Positions 1 to 8,984 of a stretch of DNA of 49,221 bases are shown piece after piece. The position numbers and the translations under genes were made by a program. The stretch covers positions 1 through 49,221 of the forward strand of contig CADACU010000008.1 of assembly GCA_902786545.1 (NCBI GenBank). The letters are read 5' to 3'. Each line of letters begins with the position of its first letter. Position 1 is the first letter of the stretch. The notes beneath the pieces are model-generated. The model was not told the origin of the DNA. It worked only from the letters and a program-made list of their open reading frames with translations, and did not search any database. The DNA is from an uncultured Anaerovibrio sp. Its GTDB lineage: Bacteria; Bacillota; Negativicutes; Selenomonadales; Selenomonadaceae.

Positions 1-77
1 TGGTGGCTGCGAAGAGACTTGAACTCCTGACACTCCGGGTATGAACCGAATGCTCTAGCCAGCTGAGCTACGCAGCC
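1..77 (-). tRNA. tRNA-Met (CAT), elongator
   Basis: Read on the minus strand this folds as a complete cloverleaf with a 7-bp acceptor stem (GGCTGCG/CGCAGCC), D-arm, anticodon loop TTCATAC, T-arm and encoded CCA. The first base pair is a normal G-C and the anticodon stem lacks the three consecutive G-C pairs of initiators, so it is not the initiator. A CAT anticodon could also belong to tRNA-Ile2 modified to lysidine. The D-arm and anticodon arm resemble Firmicute elongator tRNA-Met, which is preferred. It is the last tRNA visible in the cluster; the transcription unit may continue beyond the left edge. Confidence 0.93.
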
Positions 78-84
78 ATATATA

Positions 85-160
<76 letters not shown>

Positions 161-171
161 ATACCATGCTT

Positions 172-247
<76 letters not shown>

Positions 248-262
248 ATGATAAGATTAAGA

Positions 263-347
263 TGGTGGGCAGGGATGGATTCGAACCATCGTAGCCTACG
301 GCGACGGATTTACAGTCCGTTCCCTTTAACCACTCGGGCACCTACCC
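263..347 (-). tRNA. tRNA-Tyr (GTA)
   Basis: An 85-nt class II tRNA with a long variable arm on the minus strand. The acceptor stem is GGGTAGG/CCTGCCC with one G-U pair, the anticodon stem ACGGA/TCCGT encloses loop CTGTAAA with anticodon GTA, and CCA is encoded. It is the first gene of the cluster in the direction of transcription, about 70 bases downstream of the -10 box. Confidence 0.96.
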
Positions 348-416
348 AATCTTTACTTTAACAGCGCACTTCAGGACCCGTTTGATGTCCTTCGTGTTTC
401 CCGCTGACAGGTATAG

Positions 417-445
417 ATAATACCATCATTTTTTTTATTTGTAAA
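417..445 (-). promoter_or_regulatory. Sigma-70-type promoter of the tRNA cluster
   Basis: On the minus strand a -35 box TTTACA (440-445) and a -10 box TATTAT (417-422) are separated by exactly 17 bases. They point at tRNA-Tyr, whose 5' end is 69 bases away, leaving room for a precursor leader. The -35 box lies only about 20 bases beyond the stop codon of the upstream helicase gene, and no good terminator separates them, so some readthrough is possible. Confidence 0.7.
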
Positions 446-463
446 GCACTTTTTTAAAAAATT

Positions 464-1756
464 TTATTTTTTCCCTTTAGCCCGGTCCCGCAGGCGACGG
501 CTTCTGGTATTACGCCCCTTGTGGCTGCTCCCCTTCCGGTTGGCATATTTGCTCTTGGCCTGTTTAGCCTGTTTCTTTTCCTCCTGCTGCCGTTTCTGAG
601 CCAGCTGCTGCTCCCGTTTTTCCCGCTTCAGTCGTGAAGCCAGGCTACGGGTAGACATATCCTTTTGAATATGATTTTTGATCCCCGCCTCTATCTTGCG
701 CAGCATATTATACTGACGAGCATTGACGAAGGTGATGGCCACTCCCTGCTGACCGGCCCGGCCGGTTCTCCCTATGCGGTGAATATAGCTTTCCGTATCC
801 TGAGGAATATCGTAATTGAATACATGGGTAACCCCTTCAATGTCCAGGCCCCGGGCGGCTATATCAGTGGTTACCAAAATCTGCAGCTTGGCCTGACGGA
901 ACTTTTTCAGCACATTGGTGCGCTGCAACTGGGTCAATTCACCATGCAGTTCATCCGCCAGATAGCCCCTTTTGGCCAGAGCCATAACCACCTGAGACAC
1001 CCGGCTGCGGGTAGAACAGAACACCATAGCCAGATAGGGCTGCTCTTCGTTGATCAACTCGCACAGTTTATCCAGCTTGGAGCTTTCCACCGTGTCAATC
1101 ACTCGCTGCTTGATGGTATCCAGCGTAATATGCTCTGCCTTGATTTCAATATGCTGTACCTGAGTCATATAGCGGTGGGCCAACGACTTGATCCGATCCG
1201 GCATAGTAGCCGAAAAGAGCATAATCTGCCGATCCTTGGCCATGGTGGATAAAATTACCTCCACATCCTCAATAAACCCCCGCCGCAGCATTTCATCCGC
1301 TTCATCCAGAACGATCTTATTGGCAGTGGTCAAATTCAGGGTACGACGCCGCAGATGGTCCAGCAGACGGCCTGGGGTTCCAATTATTACCTGGGGATCC
1401 CGCCCCAGCTTCTGCTTCTGCCGTTCAATATCCTGTCCCCCGTAAATGGCCAGAGAACGAATGCCGCTGACCTTATCCAATGCACCGGCCACTTTGGCAA
1501 TCTGCAGAGTTAATTCTCTGGTTGGGGTAATGATAATAGCCTGCACATTATTGGCCTGAGTCTTTATCTTGTCATACAGCGGCAACAGAAACGCCAGAGT
1601 TTTTCCCGTACCGGTCTGGGCCTGCACAATGGTATCCCGCCCATTTCTAAGGGCTGGGATAGCTTCTTCCTGTACACGGGTAGCCTCCTTTATGCCCATC
1701 TTCTGCAGAGCACCGCACAACGCCCCAGAAACGCTTAATTCTTCAAAGGTTTTCAT
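464..1756 (-). CDS. DEAD-box ATP-dependent RNA helicase
   Basis: A 430-residue superfamily 2 RNA helicase that uses ATP to unwind short RNA duplexes, in ribosome assembly, RNA turnover or cold adaptation. Visible motifs in order: Q motif (about 15-35), Walker A AQTGTGKT (46-53), PTREL (78-82), TPGR (127-130), DEAD (151-154), SAT, and in domain 2 HRIGRTGRAG. A Lys/Arg/Gln-rich tail of about 60 residues follows the core and probably binds RNA, as in CshA/DeaD-type proteins. GGAAGGG lies 7 bases before the ATG. It is the last gene of the long minus-strand run, 85 bases after the ABC-F gene. The subtype (CshA, RhlE or DbpA) cannot be fixed by eye. Confidence 0.93.
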   Translation of the reverse strand: MKTFEELSVSGALCGALQKMGIKEATRVQEEAIPALRNGRDTIVQAQTGTGKTLAFLLPLYDKIKTQANNVQAIIITPTRELTLQIAKVAGALDKVSGIRSLAIYGGQDIERQKQKLGRDPQVIIGTPGRLLDHLRRRTLNLTTANKIVLDEADEMLRRGFIEDVEVILSTMAKDRQIMLFSATMPDRIKSLAHRYMTQVQHIEIKAEHITLDTIKQRVIDTVESSKLDKLCELINEEQPYLAMVFCSTRSRVSQVVMALAKRGYLADELHGELTQLQRTNVLKKFRQAKLQILVTTDIAARGLDIEGVTHVFNYDIPQDTESYIHRIGRTGRAGQQGVAITFVNARQYNMLRKIEAGIKNHIQKDMSTRSLASRLKREKREQQLAQKRQQEEKKQAKQAKSKYANRKGSSHKGRNTRSRRLRDRAKGKK

Positions 1757-1789
1757 AACTTATCCCTTCCGATTATCTTTCTAATACAA

Positions 1790-1826
1790 AAGGGGATGTG
1801 ACAAAATGATTTCTCACTTTATCCCA
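1790..1826 (-). terminator. Weak hairpin between ABC-F and helicase genes
   Basis: On the minus strand GGGAT-AAA-GTGA pairs with TCAC-ATCCC across a 12-base loop and is followed by CCTTTTG. The stem has a three-base bulge and the U-run is short, so at best this is a leaky terminator or attenuator that lowers helicase expression relative to upstream genes. Confidence 0.25.
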
Positions 1827-1841
1827 TCTCCTTTCATTAAA

Positions 1842-3464
1842 TTATTTATTCGCGTACATTTCCTTCAGTCTGGCCTGCAGCTCTTCATCCGCCAGGAAAT
1901 CATCATAAGTAGTAAACTTATCAAATACCCCACCAGGAGTAAGTTCAATTATGCGGTCAGCAATAGTCTGAACAAACTCATGGTCATGCGATGTAAAGAG
2001 CAGGGTTCCCTTGAAGGCAATCAGGCCATCGTTAAGGGCGGTAATTGACTCCAAATCCAGATGGTTGGTCGGTTCGTCCATCAGCAGTACATTGGCCCCG
2101 CTGAGCATCATCTTGGACAGCATACAACGAACTTTCTCACCACCGGAAATTACTGAAGCCTTTTTTAGGCTTTCCTCACCGCTAAACAGCATTCGTCCCA
2201 GAAAACCGCGGACAAAGGATTCATCCGGGTCCTTGGAATATTGCCGCAACCAGTCAGTAAGGCTCAAATCACAGTTTTCAAAGTATTCGGTGTTATCATT
2301 CGGCAAATAGGCCTGAGAAGTGGTCACGCCCCACTTGAAGGTCCCCTCATCAGGCTCCATTTCCCCCATCAAAATCTGGAAAAGAGCTGTCTTTCCAGCA
2401 CTGTTAGGCCCGGTGAAGGCCACCTTGTCACCCTTTTTCAGGGTAAAGCTTACATTGTCAAGAACCTTTTCTCCCTCTATAGTCTTGGAAATGCCCTCAA
2501 CTATGAGCAGCTGGTCGCCAGCCTCCCGATCCGGAGAAAAGGCAATGTATGGGTAACGACGGGAAGACGGCTTGATGTCGTCCAAGGTAATTTTTTCCAA
2601 CAGCTTCTTACGGGAAGTAGCCTGCTTGGACTTGGAAGCGTTCGCCGAAAATCTGGCAATAAATGTCTGAAGTTCCTTGATTTTTTCTTCCTTTTTCTTA
2701 TTGGCATCCTTGGCCATCTGCAGGGCCAACTGGCTGGAATGGTACCAGAAATCATAGTTGCCTACATAAAGCTGGATTTTGCCAAAGTCCACATCCGCAA
2801 TATGGGTGCAGACCTGATTTAGGAAATAACGGTCATGGGACACTACGATTACTGTATTTTCAAAATCGGCCAGAAAATCTTCCAACCATCTTATGGAAGC
2901 CAAATCCAAATGGTTGGTCGGCTCGTCCAGCAACAGGATGTCCGGATTGCCAAACAGAGCCTGGGCCAACAAAACACGCACCTTCAGATCAGGGTCCATT
3001 TCCGACATCATCTTGTTATGGAATTCCTCCGTAATCCCCAGTCCGTTCAGCAGCTTGGCCGCATCGGCTTCTGCATCCCAACCGTTGAGCTCGGCAAATT
3101 CAGCCTCCAGCTCACCAGCCCGTATACCATCCTCATCAGAGAAATCCGGCTTGGCATAAATAGCATCCTTTTCTTCCATAATATCTACCAGATGCTGGTT
3201 ACCCATAATAACGGTCCGTAAAACATCATACTGATCAAAAGCAAAATGGTCCTGCTTCAGTACGGACATCCGCTCACCCGGAGTAATGTCAATGGAACCC
3301 TTGGTCGGTTCAATATCACCAGCCAAAAGCTTTAAAAAGGTGGATTTGCCGGCCCCGTTGGCCCCAATCACGCCGTAGCAGTTCCCCGGAGTAAACTTAA
3401 TGGAAACATCCTTAAATAACACACGCTTACCGAACTGAAGTGTAACACCACTTGTTGTTATCAT
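1842..3464 (-). CDS. ABC-F family ATPase, YbiT/YkpA type
   Basis: A 540-residue soluble protein with two ABC ATPase domains and no membrane segment, i.e. an ABC-F translation factor expected to act at the ribosomal E site. Domain 1 has Walker A GANGAGKST (34-42) and LLLDEPTNHLD. Its signature region reads PDLKVRVLLAQ rather than LSGGQ, as in YbiT-type members. The interdomain linker is highly charged (KKKEEKIKEL) with an SANASKSKQATSR stretch typical of YbiT. Domain 2 has Walker A GPNSAGKT, signature ISGGEK and LLMDEPTNHLD. Length and order match E. coli YbiT and B. subtilis YkpA. Its cellular role (translation of difficult sequences, tolerance) is inferred from the family. Confidence 0.93.
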   Translation of the reverse strand: MITTSGVTLQFGKRVLFKDVSIKFTPGNCYGVIGANGAGKSTFLKLLAGDIEPTKGSIDITPGERMSVLKQDHFAFDQYDVLRTVIMGNQHLVDIMEEKDAIYAKPDFSDEDGIRAGELEAEFAELNGWDAEADAAKLLNGLGITEEFHNKMMSEMDPDLKVRVLLAQALFGNPDILLLDEPTNHLDLASIRWLEDFLADFENTVIVVSHDRYFLNQVCTHIADVDFGKIQLYVGNYDFWYHSSQLALQMAKDANKKKEEKIKELQTFIARFSANASKSKQATSRKKLLEKITLDDIKPSSRRYPYIAFSPDREAGDQLLIVEGISKTIEGEKVLDNVSFTLKKGDKVAFTGPNSAGKTALFQILMGEMEPDEGTFKWGVTTSQAYLPNDNTEYFENCDLSLTDWLRQYSKDPDESFVRGFLGRMLFSGEESLKKASVISGGEKVRCMLSKMMLSGANVLLMDEPTNHLDLESITALNDGLIAFKGTLLFTSHDHEFVQTIADRIIELTPGGVFDKFTTYDDFLADEELQARLKEMYANK

Positions 3465-3517
3465 TGTAAATAAAAACCTCGCTATCTTCTTTCTATCTTA
3501 ATTTATTCTATTATCTA

Positions 3518-4300
3518 TCATGATTCCAAAATGGCATGATAATAATCCAAAATACTCTGGCCATAGCCAACACCCGGCACTGCCCAACGGCCATTCAAAT
3601 CCTGCCACTCATCAAGGGTATTTTCCCCATAGGAGCTCCTTACCATCTCATAGCGGGGATCCACTACAGGCGTTGTGGGGCTCTTCGTAGACGCATAGGC
3701 CAATAAATGCTGAATGTGGGCCCTTACCCCTACTTGAGGAGTTTCAAAAAAAGCCCCCTTTACTGACGCACTGGTGGTACCAAGGCCACAATAATTGTTT
3801 TGAGCCGGAATAACTGTACCGCCATACCGGAAATAGCCGGTTTCCTTCAAGGCCTGGGCAAAGGCAATGTCCGGCCGTACCCCTTCCCGGGATGCCTCTT
3901 CATAATAGTAATCCACCAGCTTTTCCGGAGAAGTATTCAACAACGGGTGGGGATTATGCTTTAACAAATAGCGAACACACTGCTCACGGGTAGCCACAGC
4001 ACCGCCCATAATGTTCATTTCATTATCGTCAGCCACCTGGACCGGCTGTTCAACAGGTTTGGCTTCCACCACTGGTTCCGGAGTTACTTCCGGCTGGGGA
4101 TAAAGAATGTCGTGTATTCTCTCCTCCAGACTTTTTCGGCCGTTGGTATTAACATGGGTTGTCCCCCCCTTGGCCGTCCTTTCCACGGAAACCACCGTTT
4201 TATCCTGCGTATCCTTGGCCATGGCACTATGACTGCCAGTCAATATGGCCAACACACCTATGGCACAGGCTATGCCTAATCCCTTCTTGCTGAAATTCAC
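3518..4300 (-). CDS. Secreted glucosaminidase-domain protein
   Basis: A 260-residue exported protein. The N-terminus has a Sec signal peptide (MNFSKKGLG, hydrophobic core to about residue 22, likely cleavage after SAMA at about 28). A Pro/Glu/Val-rich linker (about 65-95) follows. From about 120 a glucosaminidase domain of the FlgJ/LytG type is visible, with an AFAQALKETG-like core containing the expected catalytic Glu, then NNYCGLG and TPQVGVRAHIQHLLAYAS. It should cleave beta-1,4 linkages next to N-acetylglucosamine in peptidoglycan. No SH3 or LysM anchor is seen. It sits 28 bases downstream of the permease gene in the same run. Confidence 0.85.
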   Translation of the reverse strand: MNFSKKGLGIACAIGVLAILTGSHSAMAKDTQDKTVVSVERTAKGGTTHVNTNGRKSLEERIHDILYPQPEVTPEPVVEAKPVEQPVQVADDNEMNIMGGAVATREQCVRYLLKHNPHPLLNTSPEKLVDYYYEEASREGVRPDIAFAQALKETGYFRYGGTVIPAQNNYCGLGTTSASVKGAFFETPQVGVRAHIQHLLAYASTKSPTTPVVDPRYEMVRSSYGENTLDEWQDLNGRWAVPGVGYGQSILDYYHAILES

Positions 4301-4328
4301 CCCAAAGACCTCCCAATAGCACTATATT

Positions 4329-5579
4329 TTATATATTGTAGCAAAAATAAATTGCAAACATTCCTATGATGAGCCAGAACAATTTAGATAATTCCCGCCC
4401 CCGACCGGCCAAAACCATCAAAAAGCTGTATAATACAAGGCCAAAGCCAATCCCGGCAGTCAGATTCCCCCAAAGTGGAACAAGAATTATTGTAAATACC
4501 CCTGCTAAGATTGATATATTATCATTAAATGGAAAAAATTTCAAATCCATGAGGAGATAACAACCGGCCCCCATTACCACAGCCCCGGTAATTACCGGAT
4601 ATTTGGCCAATACCATAGCCAGGGGCGCACAAAACAGCAGCAATAACAATAAACCAGCTGATACCAAAGCCGGCCGGCCCGGATTATCGGCCTTAAATCG
4701 ACAGGCTGCTGTAACCTCCGCCACGCTCAATGCTCCGCCGGAAATCATTCCCCCCAACAGGGCAGCCAATCCATTGATTTTGAGCAGTTTTTCCTCGCAG
4801 TTACCGCCCATTACCTTGCCCAAAGCCAAGCCTTCAAAAACCATGACCAAAAACACTACCAATATAGGACCAGATAAGCGAATCACTTCATTAAAGCTAA
4901 CCTGAAATGCGGTATCCAACAGGCCTTCCGGCAAAGAAAACAAGTATTCCGGCAGGGAAAGAAGACCATATAAAACAGCCACCAATACCGCAGTCAGCAG
5001 TCCAGCTGACAGACCGTACTCTTTCTTATGGGAAAGAAGCCCTGTTACCACCAACAAGGATGGCAAAGCGACCCATATCAACGGATCATTCAGACTCCCC
5101 ATACCGGTTATCTGGTCCGGTGCTGCAATTACCAAATGACTCATTATAAGCCCGCGGTATATCAGAAATACACCCAGCGTTGCCGGGATCACTGCTGCCA
5201 GATAATCCGGCAGGGACTCCTTCAGCCATCGGTATCTGCCACTAAAGCTCAGCAACAATACAGCCAGACCAGCCAACAATGGAACCGCCATAACCTCCTG
5301 CCAGGAAAACCCTTGCGAAATAACCAGATCGTAGCAAAGAAAGCTGTTTAAGACAATACCGGGAGCAACAACCACTGCCAGACGATAATAGGCCGCCGCA
5401 ATGGTTCCCAGCAAAGCGCAAAGGACAATAACGGTAAAGGTCCCATTGTAGGGTACTCCGGCCATTTGCCACATTACCGTCGTCACCAGCACATTCACTA
5501 AAATCAGTGAAAAATTTATTATCCCGGCTATAACGCCATTGTCTATATGCTTGTCTGCAAATTTCTGAAAAGTTTTCAT
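4329..5579 (-). CDS. NCS2 nucleobase permease, AzgA-like
   Basis: A 416-residue membrane protein with about 12-13 hydrophobic segments, of the NCS2/AzgA group that imports purines (adenine, guanine, hypoxanthine) with protons. Family-like stretches include VAPGIVLNSFL near residue 70, where AzgA proteins carry an APGMGLNA-type motif, a conserved glycine-rich GGMISGGALS and a C-terminal GFGLVLYSFLMVL. A longer frame begins at a TTG four codons upstream but has no ribosome site, whereas GAGG lies 6 bases before this ATG. Substrate cannot be read from sequence. Confidence 0.78.
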   Translation of the reverse strand: MKTFQKFADKHIDNGVIAGIINFSLILVNVLVTTVMWQMAGVPYNGTFTVIVLCALLGTIAAAYYRLAVVVAPGIVLNSFLCYDLVISQGFSWQEVMAVPLLAGLAVLLLSFSGRYRWLKESLPDYLAAVIPATLGVFLIYRGLIMSHLVIAAPDQITGMGSLNDPLIWVALPSLLVVTGLLSHKKEYGLSAGLLTAVLVAVLYGLLSLPEYLFSLPEGLLDTAFQVSFNEVIRLSGPILVVFLVMVFEGLALGKVMGGNCEEKLLKINGLAALLGGMISGGALSVAEVTAACRFKADNPGRPALVSAGLLLLLLFCAPLAMVLAKYPVITGAVVMGAGCYLLMDLKFFPFNDNISILAGVFTIILVPLWGNLTAGIGFGLVLYSFLMVLAGRGRELSKLFWLIIGMFAIYFCYNI

Positions 5580-5609
5580 TGCACGCCTCAAAAATGGAAA
5601 GGAGTCAAC

Positions 5610-6608
5610 CTACGCTGACTCCTCTTCGTCCAAATCCTTGTTCAGCACACTCTTGCCAAAGACGGTAATGGTGTAATAAAGACCAACAAAAAACGGCAGA
5701 TATTCCGCTATAAAGCGCCAAGAAACGGCCAATATGCCCACCGTACCCGATGGCACACTGGAACTGAACAGATAGACAAAGCCGCCTTCGGCAATGCCGG
5801 ATCCACCCGGTGTTGGCGAAAAATACAGCAGAATGTTCAAAAACATCATGCGTCCCATTACTGTCAGCCAATCCACATTGACACCCAAGCCCAGCATAAG
5901 AAACGGCACTATCATATAGATAAAAATCAGACTGAGACCTGATTCAAAGAACACCCTTACCATGGACAACGGAGATGAGGCCAACAGCTTAACTGCCGCC
6001 TTGCTGTCCCGATACATTTCTACAAATTTGCGGCTCCATTTCCGTGGCAGCTTCTTGGTAATTTTTACAGCCAGGTAATCAAAGGCATTTTTCTTGATGC
6101 CGTAAGCCAGCAATACCATCAGCACAGCCACTGAACCAGCCACATAAACCATCAGGTCGTTGGATACTCCCGGCAAAATCCCCTCGTCGTGAAGAAAAAT
6201 AAACGGCAGACAACAGGCCAAAAACATTATAGATACCAAGGTTCGCACCAAAGCCAATACCGCGGCCTTTCCCCCAGGTATCCCTGCCTTACGCAAAAAC
6301 ATCACCTGAGCAATGGCCCCGGCCGCTGCCCCCGGCCCCAGCATAGCCAGAAAATAATTACCAAACACCACTTGAACGGCTTGTTCCAGAGTAATATTTT
6401 CGTCTGATATCCGCACCATATGCATCAATCTTGTGCCGTCCAATACAAGCCCAATAACCATGGCTAATATGGCCATAATAACCGACCATGGTTTAAACAT
6501 ATACAAGTTGGTAATGGTATTTATGTCAACAGTGAAATAAATAACTGCACTTGATATGAGCACAATCAGCAGGAAAAGTCCTACTATTCGTCCATAAACC
6601 TTATTCAT
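5610..6608 (-). CDS. Flippase-like integral membrane protein (UPF0104 family)
   Basis: A 332-residue polytopic membrane protein with about eight hydrophobic segments, of the lysylphosphatidylglycerol-synthase-TM/UPF0104 family. The telltale elements are LDGTRLMHMVRI after helix 2, GPGAAAGAIAQVMFLRKAGIP and the C-terminal FSPTPGGSGIAEGGFV. Such domains are the flippase half of MprF and occur alone next to glycolipid or polyprenyl-lipid genes. The start overlaps the upstream deacetylase gene by 8 bases, implying translational coupling and a shared job, possibly moving or modifying a glycolipid. The substrate is unknown. Confidence 0.82.
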   Translation of the reverse strand: MNKVYGRIVGLFLLIVLISSAVIYFTVDINTITNLYMFKPWSVIMAILAMVIGLVLDGTRLMHMVRISDENITLEQAVQVVFGNYFLAMLGPGAAAGAIAQVMFLRKAGIPGGKAAVLALVRTLVSIMFLACCLPFIFLHDEGILPGVSNDLMVYVAGSVAVLMVLLAYGIKKNAFDYLAVKITKKLPRKWSRKFVEMYRDSKAAVKLLASSPLSMVRVFFESGLSLIFIYMIVPFLMLGLGVNVDWLTVMGRMMFLNILLYFSPTPGGSGIAEGGFVYLFSSSVPSGTVGILAVSWRFIAEYLPFFVGLYYTITVFGKSVLNKDLDEEESA

Positions 6609-7455
6609 TCAGCAACTCCTTAAAAGAGATAAGCTTTATATCATTATTCCGAATATACTCCATAACTTTAGGTGAAGTAACGGATGCCAGTTCATCCTCC
6701 CAATGATACTGCCAATCATAGCATTTATCCAGCTCGTGATTGTCAGCACCGGGATGAACCATAATCTCCGAAACGCCCTCCGGCAGACTGCGAAGGATAT
6801 TTAAAAAATACTTCTCCTGCATATTGCCCCCGGCCAGCATTCCAAAAAAACAATCCGGCATATGCATATTATAGCATTTTCCCTTCCGTCGTGCCAAATG
6901 AGAACACATAGTAAGACCACATTTGGCCACCATGCGAAAGGCCTGAGTTGGATAACCACCAGTAAACAGGCAGTTCTCTCCCGGAAAACGCATTTTATCA
7001 ATGTTGTATTTTCGGGCCAATTCCATACACATATCAGTAATCCCAGGCAAGGTATGCAAATGCTGGTGACTGTCAATATGGGTAATATTTAGGCCACAGG
7101 ACACGGCCTTACTTATCTGGGCTTCGCACTCAGCATAAATCTGAGCCTTATCGATTTTGCCCAGCACAAAATTCTTGATAAATTCCACATGATCCCGAAA
7201 GAATTTTCCATCAGATCCCACCAAGGTAGAAACCTTATCCAAAGGCAACAACGGCCGTTCAGCCACCAATGTGAGATGAATCCCCACCCCAAGCTCCGGA
7301 TTTTCTCTGGCCAGCTCACAGGCCTCCTCCACGGCGGCTCCCGTTGGCATCAGGGAAGTACTCCTAAGGCAGCCTGTCTGATAGCCTTTGATTATTGCTT
7401 TATTAACTTCGTGATGCAGGCCAAAGTCGTCTGCATTGACAATCAATCTTTTCAA
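6601..7455 (-). CDS. ChbG/HpnK (YdjC) family carbohydrate deacetylase
   Basis: A 284-residue protein of the YdjC fold, metal-dependent deacetylases acting on N-acetylated sugars. Visible metal/catalytic motifs: NADDFG (residues 7-12), GVGIHLTL near 57, HIDSHQHLH near 127 and VHPG near 237. HpnK members work on hopanoid head groups and ChbG members on chitooligosaccharides. No hopanoid gene is in the window, so the substrate is open. The tight overlap with a flippase-like membrane protein favours a membrane glycolipid over a soluble sugar. It lies 16 bases after folE2. Confidence 0.85.
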   Translation of the reverse strand: MKRLIVNADDFGLHHEVNKAIIKGYQTGCLRSTSLMPTGAAVEEACELARENPELGVGIHLTLVAERPLLPLDKVSTLVGSDGKFFRDHVEFIKNFVLGKIDKAQIYAECEAQISKAVSCGLNITHIDSHQHLHTLPGITDMCMELARKYNIDKMRFPGENCLFTGGYPTQAFRMVAKCGLTMCSHLARRKGKCYNMHMPDCFFGMLAGGNMQEKYFLNILRSLPEGVSEIMVHPGADNHELDKCYDWQYHWEDELASVTSPKVMEYIRNNDIKLISFKELLNE

Positions 7456-7471
7456 ATCAATTCACCTGAAT

Positions 7472-8260
7472 TTAATCCAAATATTCTTCGTGACTGGCAT
7501 AGGCACTATGGTTATGAATACTTTCAAAATTGTCACAGGCCAGTGAAAACCAGCGGAGGCCTGACAGCTTTCTCAGGGCTAGCACACCATCCCGGAGAAT
7601 GTCCTCCACAAATTTAGGATTATCATATGCCTTTTCCGTAACATATTTTTCATCCTCCCGCTTTAACAGGGGATAAACCTGACAGGAAGCCTGCTGCTCC
7701 ATCAACAGTACCAGATCCTCGATAAGAATGCAGTCCTTGCTGTCATCAAACCGAACCTGAACATCCATGACGCCCCGCTGATTGTGGGCACCATACTCCG
7801 ATATTTCCTTGCTGCAGGGACAAAGGGAAGTATATGGCACCTTTACCCCAAGGGTAAACTGCAAACTCTCCCCTTTTTCCATATGACCGTCAAAAAAGCA
7901 ATCCACATCCAAAACGGATTTCCCCCGGCTCACCGGGGCAACCCGTTCCACAAAATACTTAAAGTCAATGCGGATATCCGCTGCCTCGGCCTGCAACCGT
8001 TCCATGGCTTCCTGCAGTATTTCCGCCATTTCCGGCTCAGCAATCGGTGAGCTGGTCCATTTATTCAATATCTCCTGGAAACGGCTCATATGGGTGCCTT
8101 TGTATTCCATCGGCAATGATATGGTAAAGCTGATATTGGCCAATACCTGTTGGTAAGCCCCTTCCTTTGTCTTAATCTGAAAGGGAATATGCACATCCCG
8201 TATTCCAACCCGTTGAATGGCTATACCACGGGTATCAGCACTGTTTTGAACATCCTTCAT
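7472..8260 (-). CDS. folE2: GTP cyclohydrolase FolE2 (type IB)
   Basis: A 262-residue enzyme converting GTP to 7,8-dihydroneopterin triphosphate, the first step towards folate or queuosine. The family signature SLCPCSKEISEYGAHNQRG is intact and includes the metal/zinc-site cysteine and the downstream histidine. The open frame extends 38 codons further upstream into queC, but those residues do not resemble the family. The ATG at 8258-8260 has AGGGTG in front and gives MKDVQNSADTRG, a typical FolE2 start. FolE2 is used instead of FolE1 by many bacteria and tolerates low zinc. Position directly behind queC suggests the queuosine branch. Confidence 0.94.
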   Translation of the reverse strand: MKDVQNSADTRGIAIQRVGIRDVHIPFQIKTKEGAYQQVLANISFTISLPMEYKGTHMSRFQEILNKWTSSPIAEPEMAEILQEAMERLQAEAADIRIDFKYFVERVAPVSRGKSVLDVDCFFDGHMEKGESLQFTLGVKVPYTSLCPCSKEISEYGAHNQRGVMDVQVRFDDSKDCILIEDLVLLMEQQASCQVYPLLKREDEKYVTEKAYDNPKFVEDILRDGVLALRKLSGLRWFSLACDNFESIHNHSAYASHEEYLD

Positions 8261-8273
8261 AAAATACACCCTA

Positions 8274-8957
8274 CTACATATTTTCATACTCAACCGGGTC
8301 AACAACCCCGGCCTCCGCAAAGCCCCGCAGCCGCAGCTTGCAACTATCACATACGCCACAAGCCTTGGCCCCACCCTTGTAGCAGCTATGGGTAAACTGT
8401 AACGGGGCTCCCAGTTGGCTCCCCAGCTGAACTATTTCCTTCTTGGACAAGTTCTGCAGTGGAGTAGCAATGCTTATAGGATGGGCATCCGCCGTACCGG
8501 CCTTGGTGGCCAGATTGGCTGTTTTCTGAAAGCTGGCAATAAATTCCGGGCGGCAATCCGGATAACCGGAATAATCCACCGCATTTACACCAATAAATAC
8601 TTGATTTGCCCCAATTACCTCAGCATAGCCCATGGCATAGCTCAAAAAAATCAAGTTGCGGGCCGGAACATAGGTTATGGGTATATCCTCTGCCCCATGG
8701 TCAAAGTCACCATCCGGAACAGCAATCTTGTCATCCGTCAAGGCAGACCCACCGATTGCCTCCATATTTGTTTCTATAATTAGGTGCTTTTTAACATTAT
8801 AAAATGCAGCAACCTTTTTGGCACTTTCCAACTCAATACTATGTCTTTGATGATAATTAAAACTGATGGGGTAAACCTCCAGCCCCTTGGAGCGGGCCAC
8901 CGCCATACAAACAGTCGAGTCAAGTCCACCGGAAAGTAAAACTACCGCCTTTTCCAT
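8274..8957 (-). CDS. queC: 7-cyano-7-deazaguanine synthase QueC
   Basis: A 227-residue ATP-dependent enzyme that turns 7-carboxy-7-deazaguanine into preQ0 in queuosine biosynthesis. It shows the PP-loop LSGGLDST (residues 8-15) and the C-terminal zinc site CYKGGAKACGVCDSCKLR with four cysteines. AGGAGG precedes the ATG by 11 bases. The gene sits between rpe and folE2. queD and queE are not in the window and would be needed elsewhere for preQ0 synthesis. Confidence 0.96.
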   Translation of the reverse strand: MEKAVVLLSGGLDSTVCMAVARSKGLEVYPISFNYHQRHSIELESAKKVAAFYNVKKHLIIETNMEAIGGSALTDDKIAVPDGDFDHGAEDIPITYVPARNLIFLSYAMGYAEVIGANQVFIGVNAVDYSGYPDCRPEFIASFQKTANLATKAGTADAHPISIATPLQNLSKKEIVQLGSQLGAPLQFTHSCYKGGAKACGVCDSCKLRLRGFAEAGVVDPVEYENM

Positions 8958-8984
8958 TATATAAACGACCTCCTAACCAACATA

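Noticed and set aside
665-1252. Plus-strand frame of 195 codons opposite the helicase
   Set aside because: Lies wholly antisense to a well-supported DEAD-box helicase gene; composition is that of a reverse-complement shadow.
7472-8374. Longer FolE2 frame of 300 residues beginning inside queC
   Set aside because: The extra N-terminal residues lie in the antisense-free overlap with queC, do not resemble the family, and a ribosome site precedes the internal ATG at 8260.
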